A DNA stretch of 64,000 bases from Euptelea pleiosperma. Its lineage: Eukaryota > Streptophyta > Magnoliopsida > Ranunculales > Eupteleaceae. This document shows positions 34,446 to 46,445 of the stretch, piece after piece. The notes below the pieces were generated by a model. That model saw only the letters and a program-made list of their open reading frames with translations. It did not search any database and was not told the DNA's origin. A program made the position numbers and the translations under genes. Location: positions 35,668,674 through 35,732,673 of the forward strand of contig CM068546.1 in NCBI GenBank assembly GCA_035048495.1. Reading direction: 5' to 3'. Numbering within the stretch: the first letter of the stretch is position 1; every line of letters starts with the position of its first letter.

Positions 34446-35435
34446 CATCAAAATATTTATTCAGAACATTTTCGGAGGAACCATACACCATTGGTATATG
34501 AACAGGAGGGCCCACCTGGGCTTGCAACGATTGGGAAAAATCTATTATATAGAATCCCTAAAAAATGCTAAGTTGCACACCAAATCACGCACGAGAAAAT
34601 CAAATAGAAGAGTAGTCACGAAATCACAAAGGCACAAGTGATTTACATGGTTCGGTCAAAATCTACTCGATAGATGATAATGATTGGTGTTCTTCACAAA
34701 GGAAATCACAAATTATAAAATGTTTTTTCTCTTTGTTCTCTTTCGGCTGTCCAATACGAAATATATCTCCAAAAATGAATTAGAGACATATTAGGGGTTT
34801 TAAGAACACTGTATAAAAGTAAGAAACGCTCTTTAGAAAATACTCAAACTGATTTGATCCGGGGTGCATTACTCTCTACAACCCCAGCGAACTCAACGCG
34901 AGGCGTCAACCCACGTGTGCGATTGGGAGATAAAAATACTTTCCGGTGGACTACTATACTACTGTGCTGCTGAATTCAACCAAAATCCTAACATCAAGCA
35001 CTTATCATCATGGGATTAATTCAAACCCTTCACATGTTCATGAAGCCCATGATGAAAAAGTTTTGAATCTCATAAAAAAACTGCTCAAATCTAATGGCTA
35101 AAATGACCAATCAAAACTGATTTTTGGCGTGTAGGGCCAAACATGCATGGGTCAATGCCCCGAAAGAGTGCACGACATGGCATTTTGTGGGATTCTGCGT
35201 CATATGAACGGCTGGTGTAAAAATGTGATTAAAGTTGAATTGTGTTTGACTAGGGCGTCTTAACTTTTCTACCCTAAATAATTGGGCCTTAACTTTTCTT
35301 CCTAAAATAATTGTGGCAAATGGTTAGTGAGGAGGAGATAAATCTTCGTTCACTGCGGACTGTCACCGATGCTGACTGGCAAAAATTCAGTGACACGTTT
35401 ATTTTTAACTCCTCTGGGTTTCGTCTTAGGGGAAA
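34446..35435. other. Probable LTR fragment and degraded repeats
   Basis: 34560-34990 has the look of a Copia-type LTR end region (AAATCACAAAGGCACAAGTG, ATTTACATGGTTCGGTC, and later short direct repeats), but no pol or matching second LTR was found. 35040-35180 is a foldback scrap. No gene. Confidence 0.4.
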
Positions 35436-35830
35436 AAGATGTAACAAGGTATGCCTGAAACTGTTCATTAGCGGAAGCCGCATTTTTGGTAGTCACCGCT
35501 GCCATCTGGGCCCACTGACCGCTTGGATGTTTATCTCACCCCTTGGTGGATATACATACAAAAAATCACCTTGATTGGTAACATATAACCATTAGATTTT
35601 AAGGCTTTTTAGCACCATTTAAGGCGTTCTTATAGCCGTTGAATACAACAATCTTTTGAGTACTAAAACCAACGGCTAAAAACCATTAAACAAGCTGATT
35701 TTTTGTATGAATCTCTATTAAAGGGTGGGCTAAACATCCATGCGGTCAATGGGCCCAGATGGCAGTGGTGACTACCAAAAATGCCGCTTCCGCAAATGAA
35801 AAGATCTTTGGTATACCTTGTTACATCACG
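35436..35830. mobile_element. Foldback MITE with GATGTAACAAGG ends
   Basis: Left GATGTAACAAGGTATGCC and right GGTATACCTTGTTACATC are inverse. The next block GCGGAAGCCGCATTTTTGGT is answered by ACCAAAAATGCCGCTTCCGC. The inner arms have GGGCCCACTGACCGCTTGGA and its inverse. No target duplication was recognised. Confidence 0.85.
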
Positions 35831-35944
35831 ACCCTTCGTTTTATCCATTTTGTCCGGAGAAAATTTTTGAAGCAGCGGGATTTTTTTGAAGTGGCGCAGT
35901 AGTGGCCAGTCAGACCGCGCCACAATCTGCGGAAGATATGCTTT

Positions 35945-36318
35945 TAGTAAAACTTTGACGATAGGATCTTGTCATCGAGGGTGATGACAGGGCGCAATAT
36001 GAGCCACGTCGCACCATCTTAGAGGACTCTGACCGTATGGATGTTTTTCTAATCCCTATATGGATCTACAAACCAAATATCAGCATGATTAGTGATTTCA
36101 AACATTTGGATCTTTGTACCTCAAATAATGTTCAATAATGCTAAAATTTCACGGTTAAAATCAACCCATGAAAATAATTCCAATCCAACACCTAGAAATC
36201 ACTAATCGAGCTGATTTTTGGTTTGTAGGTCCACCTAGGGATTGGCCAAACATCCATACAGTCAGAGCCCCCTAATACTGCGCCCTGTGGCAGGGCCCTG
36301 TAATCAAAGTTTCAGTCG
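35945..36318. mobile_element. MULE-type foldback MITE
   Basis: AGTAAAACTTTGACGATAGG at the left and CCCTGTAATCAAAGTTTCAG at the right; the arms carry GAGCCACGTCGCACC and the shared core. Close to copy 1 (3747-4149). Confidence 0.82.
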
Positions 36319-37044
36319 CTTTCTGAACAGCGGATTGTGGGGTGATGTGATTGGCCACTCCTTCGCCCCTGCTACGTGTCCCTGATATTGTGGTGTGTAC
36401 AGGTTCGCTGACAGCTCGCAGTCGGAGATGTTTTATTACTTTATACTATTATGATCCAGTGGGGAGAGGGCAGATACACATGCGTACGTATGTCTTTAAT
36501 TGCTCTTCATCCTCTCTGATCCAGGAAAGTGGCACGTCGTTGCATCTCAGGCTCGACGTGTCCCGAACGGCATTGTTGAATGGTTTTTAGTTAGTGAATG
36601 AAGTGCGTAGTGCGCACATTTCCTCCGTATAGATTCCAGTGTTGATCCATGAAAGCAACCACCCCAAAAAAGGCAATCCTAAATTCCCAATCAATGACAA
36701 TGCTCACGTCAAACAACGACAACTGTTACCTAACCCCATCTTCAAGATGTGGCAAAGCAGTGAATAAGTAACCTATGTGCTTTTCGTATACATCCAATAC
36801 ATCTCTTGATACAACGCGTGACAAGTTAAATTAAAGAATCCTTACATCAGGTTTGATAAGATCAACCAATCAATTTGGCTTTTCGGATTACATTTAAATA
36901 TGATCAGAGGTCCACGAAGAGGGTCTAGAGATAGCAGTTCCTTGATTCATGGGGTGGTGGGCCACTTTGATAATCATGATGTGGTCCACTATGTATGCAT
37001 TGCACGTTAATGGACATATTTTTCTTATTTAACATATATTAGCC
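36319..37044. other. Intergenic region with no recognised content
   Basis: No gene, RNA or clear repeat was seen; short open frames here have no family features. Confidence 0.45.
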
Positions 37045-37480
37045 TCGAAGACAAACTTTAATACGAACGTCCGTAATAAGGAAAGTGTCGTGGTTTCCTT
37101 ATTAATCCGTTTCAAATGCCACGTGGATACCTTTGAGGGCCACTGCCCCTGTGAATGTTTGGCCCACTCATTAGTGAGTGTATAGTTAGCATAATATGTG
37201 CCACATACCACGTGGATGTTCGACCCACCTTAGGTGGACCTACATACCAAAAATTAGTCTGATTAGTGATTTCTAAGCTTTGAGTGGAGTCGTTCTCATG
37301 GCACGGATTTTCAACCGTGGAATTTGAATATTACATTTGGGATACGAAGATCCAAAGGTTTGAATCACTAATCAGGCTGATTTTTGGTATGTAGGTCCAC
37401 CTAGGGATGGGCCAAACGTCCATATGGTCATCGTCCTTTGAGACTGTGCCACGTGACTTATATTGTGGTCAAGTACCAAA
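37045..37480. mobile_element. MULE-type foldback MITE
   Basis: Contains ACATACCACGTGGATGTTCG at the left and the inverse arm CTAATCAGGCTGATTTTTGG to GTGCCACGTGACTTATATTG. Boundaries approximate. Confidence 0.7.
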
Positions 37481-38053
37481 GTTGTACTCCTTGATTTAGA
37501 TGCTACACTAGAGCCAAGCAATGAGGCAAAATTTTCCATTTTAAACCCCTCACATCTAAAATACCCACGAGTTTTACAAAAGCATGTCTTTTAATCAATT
37601 TAGTTTCACGTGCCACACCGCCACTAATTAATCTGGACTGTGGGTTCGTTAACTAGTTCCTCTATGATTTAAAAGCACTTCTACTTGTAATAGGAGTTAC
37701 TAGTGCCTCCAAAAAAGTCAGAAATTAAAAGTGTGGGAGGCCTTTAATTTTTGGGAAGTAATTTCTCTTAGAAGTTAATAGCTAAAAAATTTAGCTTCAG
37801 TTTTAAGTTACTTTTTAACTTTTCAATATTTAAAATATGAAACACATCCAAAATAACTTTTTGCCTTATAAAAGTCAATAAGTTACTTATTTTTGTGTTG
37901 TCAAACGCTGCCTTAGTTGGCTGTTTTTACATAATCCATAGAGAACAAGGACATGACCATTTCAAAAGTTTGATACATCCATCCCTTATAATGACACGTG
38001 GCACTCTTACGGGCCCACTAACACCATGAAAGTCTGGCCTACACATTAAAAAA

Positions 38054-38197
38054 GGGACGGGATATTATCACCCGCGTTTTCGCTCAATAAACCCATCACT
38101 CAGCACATCCATCCACCGAAAACAAAAAAAAAAAAAAACCAAAAAAATACAAAGCAGAAGAAAAACAGAAGAAGAACGAGGAGTGCCACGGCGGGTA

Positions 38198-38238
<41 letters not shown>

Positions 38239-38612
38239 TAGACTACCTCGGCAGCCCCCGAGGTTGAGTGTGGAGTGCCACACTCTACAGCCCTTAGCTG
38301 CCCTGAGGTCGATCCCAGAATCGAAAGGGAGAGGGAGAGAGAGAGAGAGAGAAAAAGAGAGGGGGAGAGAGAGAGAGAGAGAGAAAGAAAGAGACATACC
38401 TGCGGTGGTGGTAGCGGCGACGGCATCCACCTCCTCTTCTTCTTCTTCTTCTTTTGTCCTCTTCTTCTTCTCCTCATTGTTTTTTTTTTTTTTTTTTTGA
38501 GTTTTTTTAGGTTTTTTTATTTTATTATTATTATGGGTGTGATGACTGAAAAAGGAGGGAGGGGGATTTTTGGGTTTATTGAGCGAAAATGTAGGTGCCA
38601 ATATCCTGTCCC
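38054..38612. mobile_element. hAT-type MITE with microsatellite core, copy 1 (8-bp TSD)
   Basis: Left end GGGACGGGATATTATCACCC, then CGCGTTTTCGCTCAATAAACCC; the right end reads as its inverse, ...TATTGAGCGAAAATGTAGG, CACC inverse, CCTGTCCC. The 8-bp duplication TTAAAAAA lies at 38046-38053 and 38613-38620. The interior is low-complexity: (CT)n at 38201-38233, GA-rich at 38325-38394, (TTC)n at about 38431-38470 and long T runs. No coding capacity; the long frames here are microsatellite artefacts. Confidence 0.9.
38201..38233. repeat. (CT)n microsatellite
   Basis: Thirty-three uninterrupted bases of CT repeat. It can pair with the GA-rich run at 38325-38394 on the same strand. Confidence 0.98.
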
Positions 38613-38945
38613 TTAAAAAATTAGCTTGATTAATGATTCTAGCCATTCGACTTACGCATTTTTTTGTCATGGACTTGGTGAACAGGCCCCATAGATGGGG
38701 TAAAAGCAAATTGATGAAAAGTGCTCAAATCCAAGGCCTATGAATTACCAATCAGGCTGATTTGAACCAGTTAATCCGTAGCCTACCTAACGCATTTTTC
38801 TGGTCTCGCATGGAAAATCACCCCTAAAAAAGTGCTAAAAAATATAATGGCTAAATATAACGAATCAATGTGATTTTTGGTGTGTTTATCCACAAGAGAT
38901 GGGCTAAACGTCCATGTAGTCAGTGGGCCCACGTGGCAGTTTGGG

Positions 38946-39845
38946 AGAAGGATATAGAAAACTTTTGAAACAACCTTATTGTTTCTCAGACTTCCTTCCC
39001 CTTGTGCCTACCCAAAATAATTCAAAGCCCACCACAGTGACTCTAAAGCGATTCGAACTCTTAACCATCACACGACAATCACTGTTAACAGGGTATTCCC
39101 GTAATTTTACCAACCAAAGGGATAGAGCTGGAAATAGAAAGACAAAGACTGACCCTAAAAAATAACGAAACCCTAATCTCAAACCTTTAAAAACCCCCAA
39201 AAGCCTTCCTATGTATCTCGTCGCTACAAGATCGATTGCACGTCTCTCTTCTCCTTTCTTCCCCCGACCCTCCCCTGTACTTCCCCGTCTACTGTTTGTT
39301 TGTAATATTTTTGATTGTTCTTTGTTTTTATAAATCTTTGATGTTTTTCTTGAAGATTTTAAATGAGGCGATGATGAAAATGTTATATCCCAGCTCACTA
39401 CGAGATCTTCTATTTGGGAGATCAGAGAAAAAGAACTCCATAACACCTTCTGAGCTCAAACACCTTCTACGTTTTTGTTTTTGTTTTTTTTTTTTCTAAG
39501 TTTTTTTATATTTTATTAGTCGATTTTGTTAAGAGGTATTTGTTCCCAGTGATGCTTTTCTTTAACCATGCTAATACTGAGATTCTTTGACGACTCAATT
39601 TTCTTTTGCTCTTCTGAGGGGACTATACCTTTTTTTCTTTTTTCCTATTTTTTTCGACTTATGGGTGTTAATGGGCCGGGCTATGTCTGCTATAAATTAG
39701 CCCATGAAATTAATGGGCCCGGACCCAGCTCAATGGCTGGTGGGTACAGGCCCTTATCGTTATCATGTGCTTGGCAAGGGTTGGTAATGGTAAAAACTGG
39801 GTACCTCTTGATGATATATATTTTAGCTTCCATCAATCTCATTTT
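38946..39845. other. Intergenic region with a telo-box and a possible first exon
   Basis: A telo-box (AAACCCTAA, 39168-39176) lies 35 bp before an ATG at 39211. That frame reads MYLVATRSIARLSSPFFPRP and ends in a stop near 39330. The basic, Ser/Arg-rich start resembles a mitochondrial presequence, but no downstream exon was found. 39660-39740 is a GGGCC-rich scrap. I do not call a gene. Confidence 0.3.
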
Positions 39846-40170
39846 TTAGACAAACCATTTTTGACAACCTTTTGGCGGACCCACATAGAGGATGAATTAA
39901 TGGCTGATTTTTGGTGAGGATGAGCCCTCAGCAAAAATTCAAATCATTCTCATATTCCTAGACTGGTTTAGATGTTGAAGAATTGTGGACCGTCTATTTT
40001 TACCATGAAACTTGAAAACCACATTTGATGAGGTTAGAAATTTCAGAATGGGCTGATTTTTTGTAGGGGTGATCTATATGGTGAGGATATCATCCTCACC
40101 AAAAATCAGCCTTCGATTCATATTCTATGTGGATCCCCGCCAATATGATTGTAAAAAATGATTGTTCCCC
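39846..40170. mobile_element. Foldback repeat, GATGATC family, copy c
   Basis: AACCATTTTTGACAACCTTTTGGC at the left is answered by CGCCAATATGATTG and TAAAAAATGATTGTTCCCC at the right. The inner GGCTGATTTTTGGTGAGGAT and AAATTTCAGAATGGGCTG blocks match copies a and b. Confidence 0.75.
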
Positions 40171-40374
40171 GGTCATGACCCTTTGTCGACAAATGTCTTT
40201 TTTATGTTTCTTTAATTATTTTAAATCTTTTACTTTTTGGGCTATTTTAATCTTTACGCAACTATTTTTTTTCCTTCTAACATCAGCATGGTCTTTCGAA
40301 AAGAAAAATCTTTGGTCTCGGTCTTTAGCGTGCTGCTCCTCTTTTCACTAGAACTCCTTCCCCCTAGAAAAAAA

Positions 40375-40725
40375 TTTGGTGATGGAAGTCCATCATCAAC
40401 TGCATGATGTGTGCCATATGACATTCTATTAGAGGCCACTGAACATATGGATGTTTGGAGTCTTTGGACCACCCCTAGGTAGACATACATAACAAAAATC
40501 AGCATGATCAGTGATTTTAACCTTTAGATCTGAGTACACCAAATAATGCCTGAAAATCTACACTTAAATATAAACAATTAAAATCCAATGGATAGAAATT
40601 ACTAATCTGGATAAATTCTCATACATAGGTCCATCTAGAGATGGGTTAAACTTCCATACAGTCTGTGGTCTCTAAGAATGGCACGTGGTTCATAATATGG
40701 TTCATCATCAACGTGGATGTTTGAA
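40375..40725. mobile_element. MULE-type foldback MITE
   Basis: GTGATGGAAGTCCATCATCAAC at the left and GGTTCATCATCAACG at the right; the core includes ACATATGGATGTTTGGAG, ATAACAAAAATCAGCATGAT and the inverse CTTCCATACAGTCTGTGG. Confidence 0.72.
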
Positions 40726-41302
40726 GAAAAAAAAGTTAGTAAATGTACTATATAATATACCCCATTATTAAAAGAGTAATGATCAAATAGTCTAAGGGCC
40801 ATGGACGTTATCATAGTGCATTGTGGTGTCAGTTTTTTGTCATTGGCTAAATAATGCTCAAAATCCAGTCAAGGATGAATATTTGCATGTAGCTCCACCC
40901 TTCCCAAAATGCCATGTAGCTATGGGTGGGGCTGTTAACGGTTTGGTTCCTAAAGTATCCAAAACCAGAATCAAAATTGTTGATTCTTCTTCGTTCCAGT
41001 TCTCAAAATGATGGATCCAAACCGAAACTGATTGTTTGGTTCCAATTGGTTTAGGTTCTAGTTCCATGTACATTAATTCCAATCTTTGATAATATGACAA
41101 TTGTAACAATATATTTATGTCAGTTCCTGTTCTCAGTTCGGTTCCAATATCAAACTATCTATAATTGAAAATTTATCTCGAGCCAGGCTCAGGCCAAGTT
41201 CAGCCTAGCCCAGTAACACCACCACATGTAGGTTAGCCCAAGTTACGGACCCAAGGAGTTGGTCGACCAAGAGGTCAGCCCAGTACTTCAAGTTCAACAG
41301 CG

Positions 41303-41600
41303 GTGATACAACAGTGAAAAAAACATGACACATCTCTCGGCTGACAATTTTTTTGATCCTGGCTGTTTTTTTTTTTTTTTATTATTATTATAAGTGATCC
41401 TGGCACTTAAGCGCCACCTTTCCTGAGGTTAAGGGGGCTCATAACATCAGTTGCTTTTTCTCCATTGTTTAAGGGTAACTATTGTTATGGACCACCTTAA
41501 CCCCAGGAGAGGAGGCGCTTAACTATAAGTGCCAGGACGACTGGATCAAAAAAATTTCTCGGCCCTGAGATGTGTCGTTTTTTTCCACTGCTGTGGCTAT
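41303..41600. mobile_element. Foldback element with ACAGCAGTG ends
   Basis: Left GTGAAAAAAACATGACACATC and right GATGTGTCGTTTTTTTCCAC are inverse. Next come TTTTTTTGATCC and GGATCAAAAAAAT, then AGTGATCCTGGCACTTAAGC and GCGCTTAACTATAAGTGCCAGG, and AGGTTAAGGGGG. The termini (ACAACAGTG; CACTGCTGTGGC) are approximate. Confidence 0.78.
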
Positions 41601-41901
41601 TTTGGAGAAGCTGATAGCGAACACCTTTTTGTTAAAGCGGGCATCGGTAAAAAGGACTGTTTGTTAGCCAAACATAAATAGCTATGTATATCTGTTGTAG
41701 ATGCTTACCCAACCATTAAAAATGGTTATATCTACGTTGCCTAATCTCCCCTTCTCAGCCACCATATGCCAAATATGGATAAAGCGTGATAGGCTTATTG
41801 ACATTCACCATCCCAAACCTATTTGGTACACTTGGAAGCTGCCCCCCAGACTGGCCAATGGTGCAAAATACAGATGGATCTCTCTCAACTGATCACGCAA
41901 G

Positions 41902-42053
41902 CTACGGATGTATTATAGGGAGACTAATCAAGCCGCTGACTTCCTTGCTTCCTTTTGCAGAGGCGTTGATGAAATTATTAATGAGCCTAGTCCTTTCCCT
42001 GTCGATCTTATCAAGTTTATTGTGGAAGACGCTAGTGGTTGTATATGTGGGTA
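41902..42053 (+). pseudogene. RNase H fragment of a LINE-type retrotransposon
   Basis: The frame reads LRMYYRETNQAADFLASFC, close to the C-terminal RNase H block of plant LINEs (usual pattern RE.N..AD.LA), then INEPSPFPVDLIKFIVEDASG before a stop. Nothing else of the element is intact nearby. Confidence 0.7.
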
Positions 42054-45000
42054 GGATTCGCAACGGACAAGGAGCTGTGGCACCATGGAAAAATTCAGAA
42101 AAACAAAATTCCCTGACAATACGTATTCTCCTACAGAGGGCAAGAGAACTAATGATTTACTATGCGACTCCATAACTCGACATTCGAACGATATCTGAAG
42201 CTAAATTACAAATGTTTCTCAATGATTGGACACTTATGCCTTCATTAAAATATCTGCACATTTGTTGTCTATATGATGAGCTTCCGAAGGTGACGCAGCT
42301 AAAAAGAACTTCAAAAAACATAAAACATCAGTTTTTTCTGTCCACCGTACCCAAAACATACGAAGCCGATACAAGATTATGATTGTTGTGATTGAATAAT
42401 CCCTGCTCCAAGATGAAGTTCATCCTTGTGTTGTTAAAAACAAATGATGAACAAATTAGGAAACAAAATGGTTGGGAAAACAGTGGATTGAGAACTGCAA
42501 TTGTGGAAGCACTCAAATCCCTTGATATCTTGCAAACCCTAGTGAAGGCCTGCATGTCTTGGCAAACCTATTTATAGAATTGGATCCCGCCTTCTGTTTT
42601 GATCTCTAAATAATCCTTAACTTCTGTGTTGATCTCTATATAATCCTTGTGTATAAGCAATGGTGCTTGCGCTTGGGAAAAAACCAAGATCAAAATGTTC
42701 TCCAGGTCATAATGTCATATTGAAGACTTCACCAGGCCAACAAATCACAAGAAATCAGTTGCTTCGGATAAACTAAACAGTCAACCAAATACATAGAGAG
42801 CACAAGGGACATCTCTCGAATTCATCTTTTGTAGTTTTCAGTATTCTGAGAGTGAATTACTGAATGGTTATCAGAGATTTATTTAGTATCGTGTCATGAA
42901 CCCACTTGCCATGACAGATGAATAACCATTCTTTTCCACACAATACATGAAGGCAGATTCTGTCTTCTTCAATGGAACAGCAAAACTATGTTAATCCACC
43001 AGACTGACTGAAATCAAGGCACTTTAGCTCAGAGGTGAATCCATCTAAAATAAGGGTGGAGTAGATCCACCTATTCCCATTTTTTGTCCAAAACCATTTC
43101 TCTAAACCTTTTTCATCTTTTACTTTTTCTCTTTCTCCAAAACTTCCAGTAAACCATGTCTGACAGACATCCTCAACCCTTCTATGTTCTACAATGATTT
43201 GGTTCTGCCAACCCACAAATCCCTCACGTTAATTCCCGAGTATATACCAATGGTTTTAAGGTTATAAGCATTCAGAGAAATGCAGCCTATTACACGAGCA
43301 ACTCAGAAAGCTATAATGCACACAAAATGGAAGAACAGTTTGCTCTAACATGACTCATTGTTCAATTCCATTTGCCACATCCAAATACTAGCCATCATTT
43401 CCATCTTCTCCCACACATTGTCCCTTGTGCCAGCACCAAAGTGTCATTGGCAATATTCCAGAGGTTATTGGCATGATTCTACCTAAAATTTCCTAGAGCA
43501 GCATGCTCTTAAAAACTAATATTGTAGATAATAGGTATGAATGAGGCAGCAAAGAGTATATATATAATAATTAGATCCATAGCAGAAGTTTACTTGGGGG
43601 CTTAGACGGTTTTTTTGCTGCCAAGGATGTTTCAATGATCATCAAGATCTCCATCTTTAAACTGCCTAAAATTCACAATGACCCATTTTGTACAATATTT
43701 TCTATTTGTAATAACGGAAAGACTTTTATTAATGTGATAAAAGAGAAAAGGAAAGAGGTAATTGAGGAGTAGTATAAACAAGAGGAACTACACTACCATA
43801 TTCAGGTAGCTAAAGAAATCTGATCTGAAAACACCAAGGCAAGCTCAGGCATATGCCTTGTCATTTGCCGAACTCAATATAAGTGAAAACGAGATTAGAT
43901 GAGACAATCTCCATGTGCTTTTCTTCTTCCTCGAAATCCAACTGATCACATTTCTCTAGTCTCCCTCAAATTTCCCAAATTCAATTTATTGTGAATTTTA
44001 AGACCATTAAGGGGAGCTAACGCCTCACCTTTATTCAAATCAGTCTATCCTAATGACCCCTATTAAGATTGACCAATTCCCATCGTTATTCCAAAAAAAT
44101 CCAACGACTCCAGATATCCCCAATTGCAAAGAGAACAAGCATCACAATTAAGCTTATTCTCACCGTCTTAAAGAGGGCACCACTCAACATGAGAGAAAGA
44201 TGTAGGAGAAGGCCAAGCTTCCATTCTCCAATCCCTCAAATATCACCATGAATTGCACCACCCAATGACAATCGTCACCTTAATTTTTTAATGATACTGC
44301 GAGTGCTAGTAGACTTGTTGCGGAAAATCTTTTTATTTCTTTCCTCTAACAACCAAACATTATAGGCCTCCTTTCCATCAAGTTATCAGCTCAACAATGT
44401 TAAACATGATGCCCAATTTAACTTCAAAAAGTTGAGGAAGTGGTGCCAAATCTCCCTTGCGTATCAAAACCCGGGGGGTCTCCATCTTTAGTATTTTGCT
44501 TATAGAAAAATTTGTAGAGAATTGAGATTTAGCTCCTCCTCCTCCTCCTCGTCCTCCTTGTGAGGCTATCCAGTGTGTGCGTGACAGCCGTCGAAGATTC
44601 TAGCTTACTACCTCCCACACTTTGCAACAATGTTCAGCACGAGGGCCACCATGATCATGTCCTAGAAGTGGTTAGACTAGCTTGTGTCCCATCTGTTACC
44701 ATGTTTCCCTTCCATTAATGAAATATCCCTCTTCTTCTTATCTTTTCCTTTTATTTTGGTTTAGTTGGGATTGGGTAAACCCTCACCACCATTAGGTATC
44801 AGAGTAACCTGATTTGGGCCTGTTCTCTGTGATGGGCTCTGGGAGTTTGTCCCATGTGACGAGTTTAATAAACCATCTTTGTGTGATTTTAGTTTCCCAA
44901 AAAACCATATGTATCGTCACACTTATGGGGAGATTTTTCTTGCCAGAAAACGCTATCAAATCTGACCAACTACCATTGCTTGCAGCTGCAATAACTCTTT

Positions 45001-46445
45001 TGTCAACAATACATATGGGGGTTCTTCACCGCCATTGGATTCGCTAGTGTTGCCTAATTCTACCAACCCTTCTATCGACAATTCCGCCTTTGGACTTCCC
45101 TCAGCCTATTTGGACTGCCTCAATCAATCTCAGCACTCCAATTTATCTGAAATGATAAAAACTTCCCCTTATTACAAAATTCCCAAAATACCCTAAAGAT
45201 GGAGAACCTCCAAGTCTGATCTACACCAACTCTCCCCTGCTTGAGAAAAACTTGACCTCTAGTTTTGGCTTCAACTGGTGGCCATCATCAATTGTCGTAG
45301 AACGAGTGAGAAGCAATTCTAGGCTACCACCATTATACCTCTACCTACAAATTCTCTACAAATTCTTCTCAAAGACAATAAAAATTACCCCCTATACACA
45401 AAAAGGAGTTTATATACCCAACTTCCTTAACCCGAAGCAATCCAAACCATTGGATTGCCACAAACAACCTTGCCCTCCAATTTCTTTGAAATGACAAAAC
45501 GTCCCCTTATGCAAAATTCCCAAAATAGCTTAAAGATGCACCACTCCTGAGCCACCTCATAATGTAAACATAAATGGTTTACTTCCTGGCTGTTTTTACA
45601 CTTCATACATATGTGGGGTGAGAGAGCTTTGCACTTTCTCCTCTATTGAAGCATGTCACAATTATTAACTTTTTGAGCATCTCCATCCACAAGAAAACCT
45701 CAAACTTGGGAGCGGAATTGAAAATTTTATTGTATGGGAAAATCAAAGGTGCTTGAGGAGATTAATGCTTTGGAAAAGAATTTCGACGAAACGATAACAT
45801 TTGGTTCAAGGATCCAAACTTTAGCATCTTCGGAAATTAAGAGATGTTGTAAACCTATTTTAATAACTTGAAAAGAGCGATTGATTTCTAACTAGCATCC
45901 CCTCTAAGAACTAAGGTTCCTAGCATACCCAAAAGAGGAAGGATATGGTAACGCAGAAATATGTAGCCTAGTCACAATAAATAGGTTCAGCACAAACTTC
46001 ATAAGCATCCCCTCATTCACAAAGAACTCAATTGTAGTTGGCTTATAATTCCATGCATCTCGAGGAGCAATCTTCTCCTTGCTTACATTTATCTAATTAC
46101 TAAATCACAAATTTCAGACAAGCTACTGCAAAAGTTGTTGCATTTGTGCGGATAAACAAAATAATTCGTTTCATAATTTCAGAATTCCAAGATCAATTTA
46201 GTGAAGTAAACATTCTCTACATTAATCAAATAGATCAGATTTACAAAATAAACAACCAAACTATTGTATGTACATGAACAATTCAGATTCTCAGAAAACT
46301 AACTACGACAACAATGATAACATATACATATATACATTGAATTGAGAGGGAAAAAGGAATAAATTCCCCAAATTAAGGAAGAAATAATTTCAATTTTCCT
46401 CTATTCCGGTAATAATTTCGCTCATCGAGACAGAACTATACCAAA
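42054..46445. other. Long intergenic region with old retrotransposon scraps
   Basis: No functional gene was recognised. 44283-44371 (minus) is a LINE piece listed separately. 44527-44555 is a (CTC)n run. Near 44795, TTAGGTATCAGAGTAACC resembles a primer binding site for initiator tRNA-Met (TGGTATCAGAGC), which might mark an old LTR element, but no LTR pair was found. 45060-45540 contains a pair of similar ~100-bp stretches around CAAAATTCCCAAAATA (about 45150 and 45490). Confidence 0.45.
44283..44371 (-). pseudogene. LINE reverse-transcriptase zinc-finger region fragment
   Basis: On the minus strand the frame NVWLLEERNKKIFRNKSTST resembles the W..W.ERN.RIF block at the end of plant LINE ORF2 proteins. 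Confidence 0.6.

Larger units (their letters stand above)
37985..38945. mobile_element. Foldback repeat that hosts the microsatellite-core element
   Basis: The parts 37985-38053 and 38621-38945 form one palindromic repeat (GACACGTGGCACTCTTACGGGC, ACACATTAAAAAATTAGC, and the far arm GTCCATGTAGTCAGTGGGCC, CACGTGGCAG). Removing the element at 38054-38612 restores ACACATTAAAAAATTAGCTT, the usual ACACCAAAAATCAGCTT block of the family. Confidence 0.75.

Noticed and set aside
36351..36590. 79-residue plus-strand frame
   Set aside because: Isolated, no motif, and flanked by MITE sequence.
38068..38709. 213-residue Arg/Lys/Ser-rich minus-strand frame and its plus-strand partners
   Set aside because: Encoded by CT/GA and TTC microsatellites within a transposon with clear ends and target duplication.
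38976..39446. 156-residue minus-strand frame
   Set aside because: No recognisable motif; overlaps a telo-box region that reads more plausibly on the plus strand.
44790..44812. Initiator-tRNA-like primer binding site suggesting an LTR retrotransposon
   Set aside because: Only a partial match, with no LTR pair, polypurine tract or pol sequence in the right place; mentioned only as a possibility.
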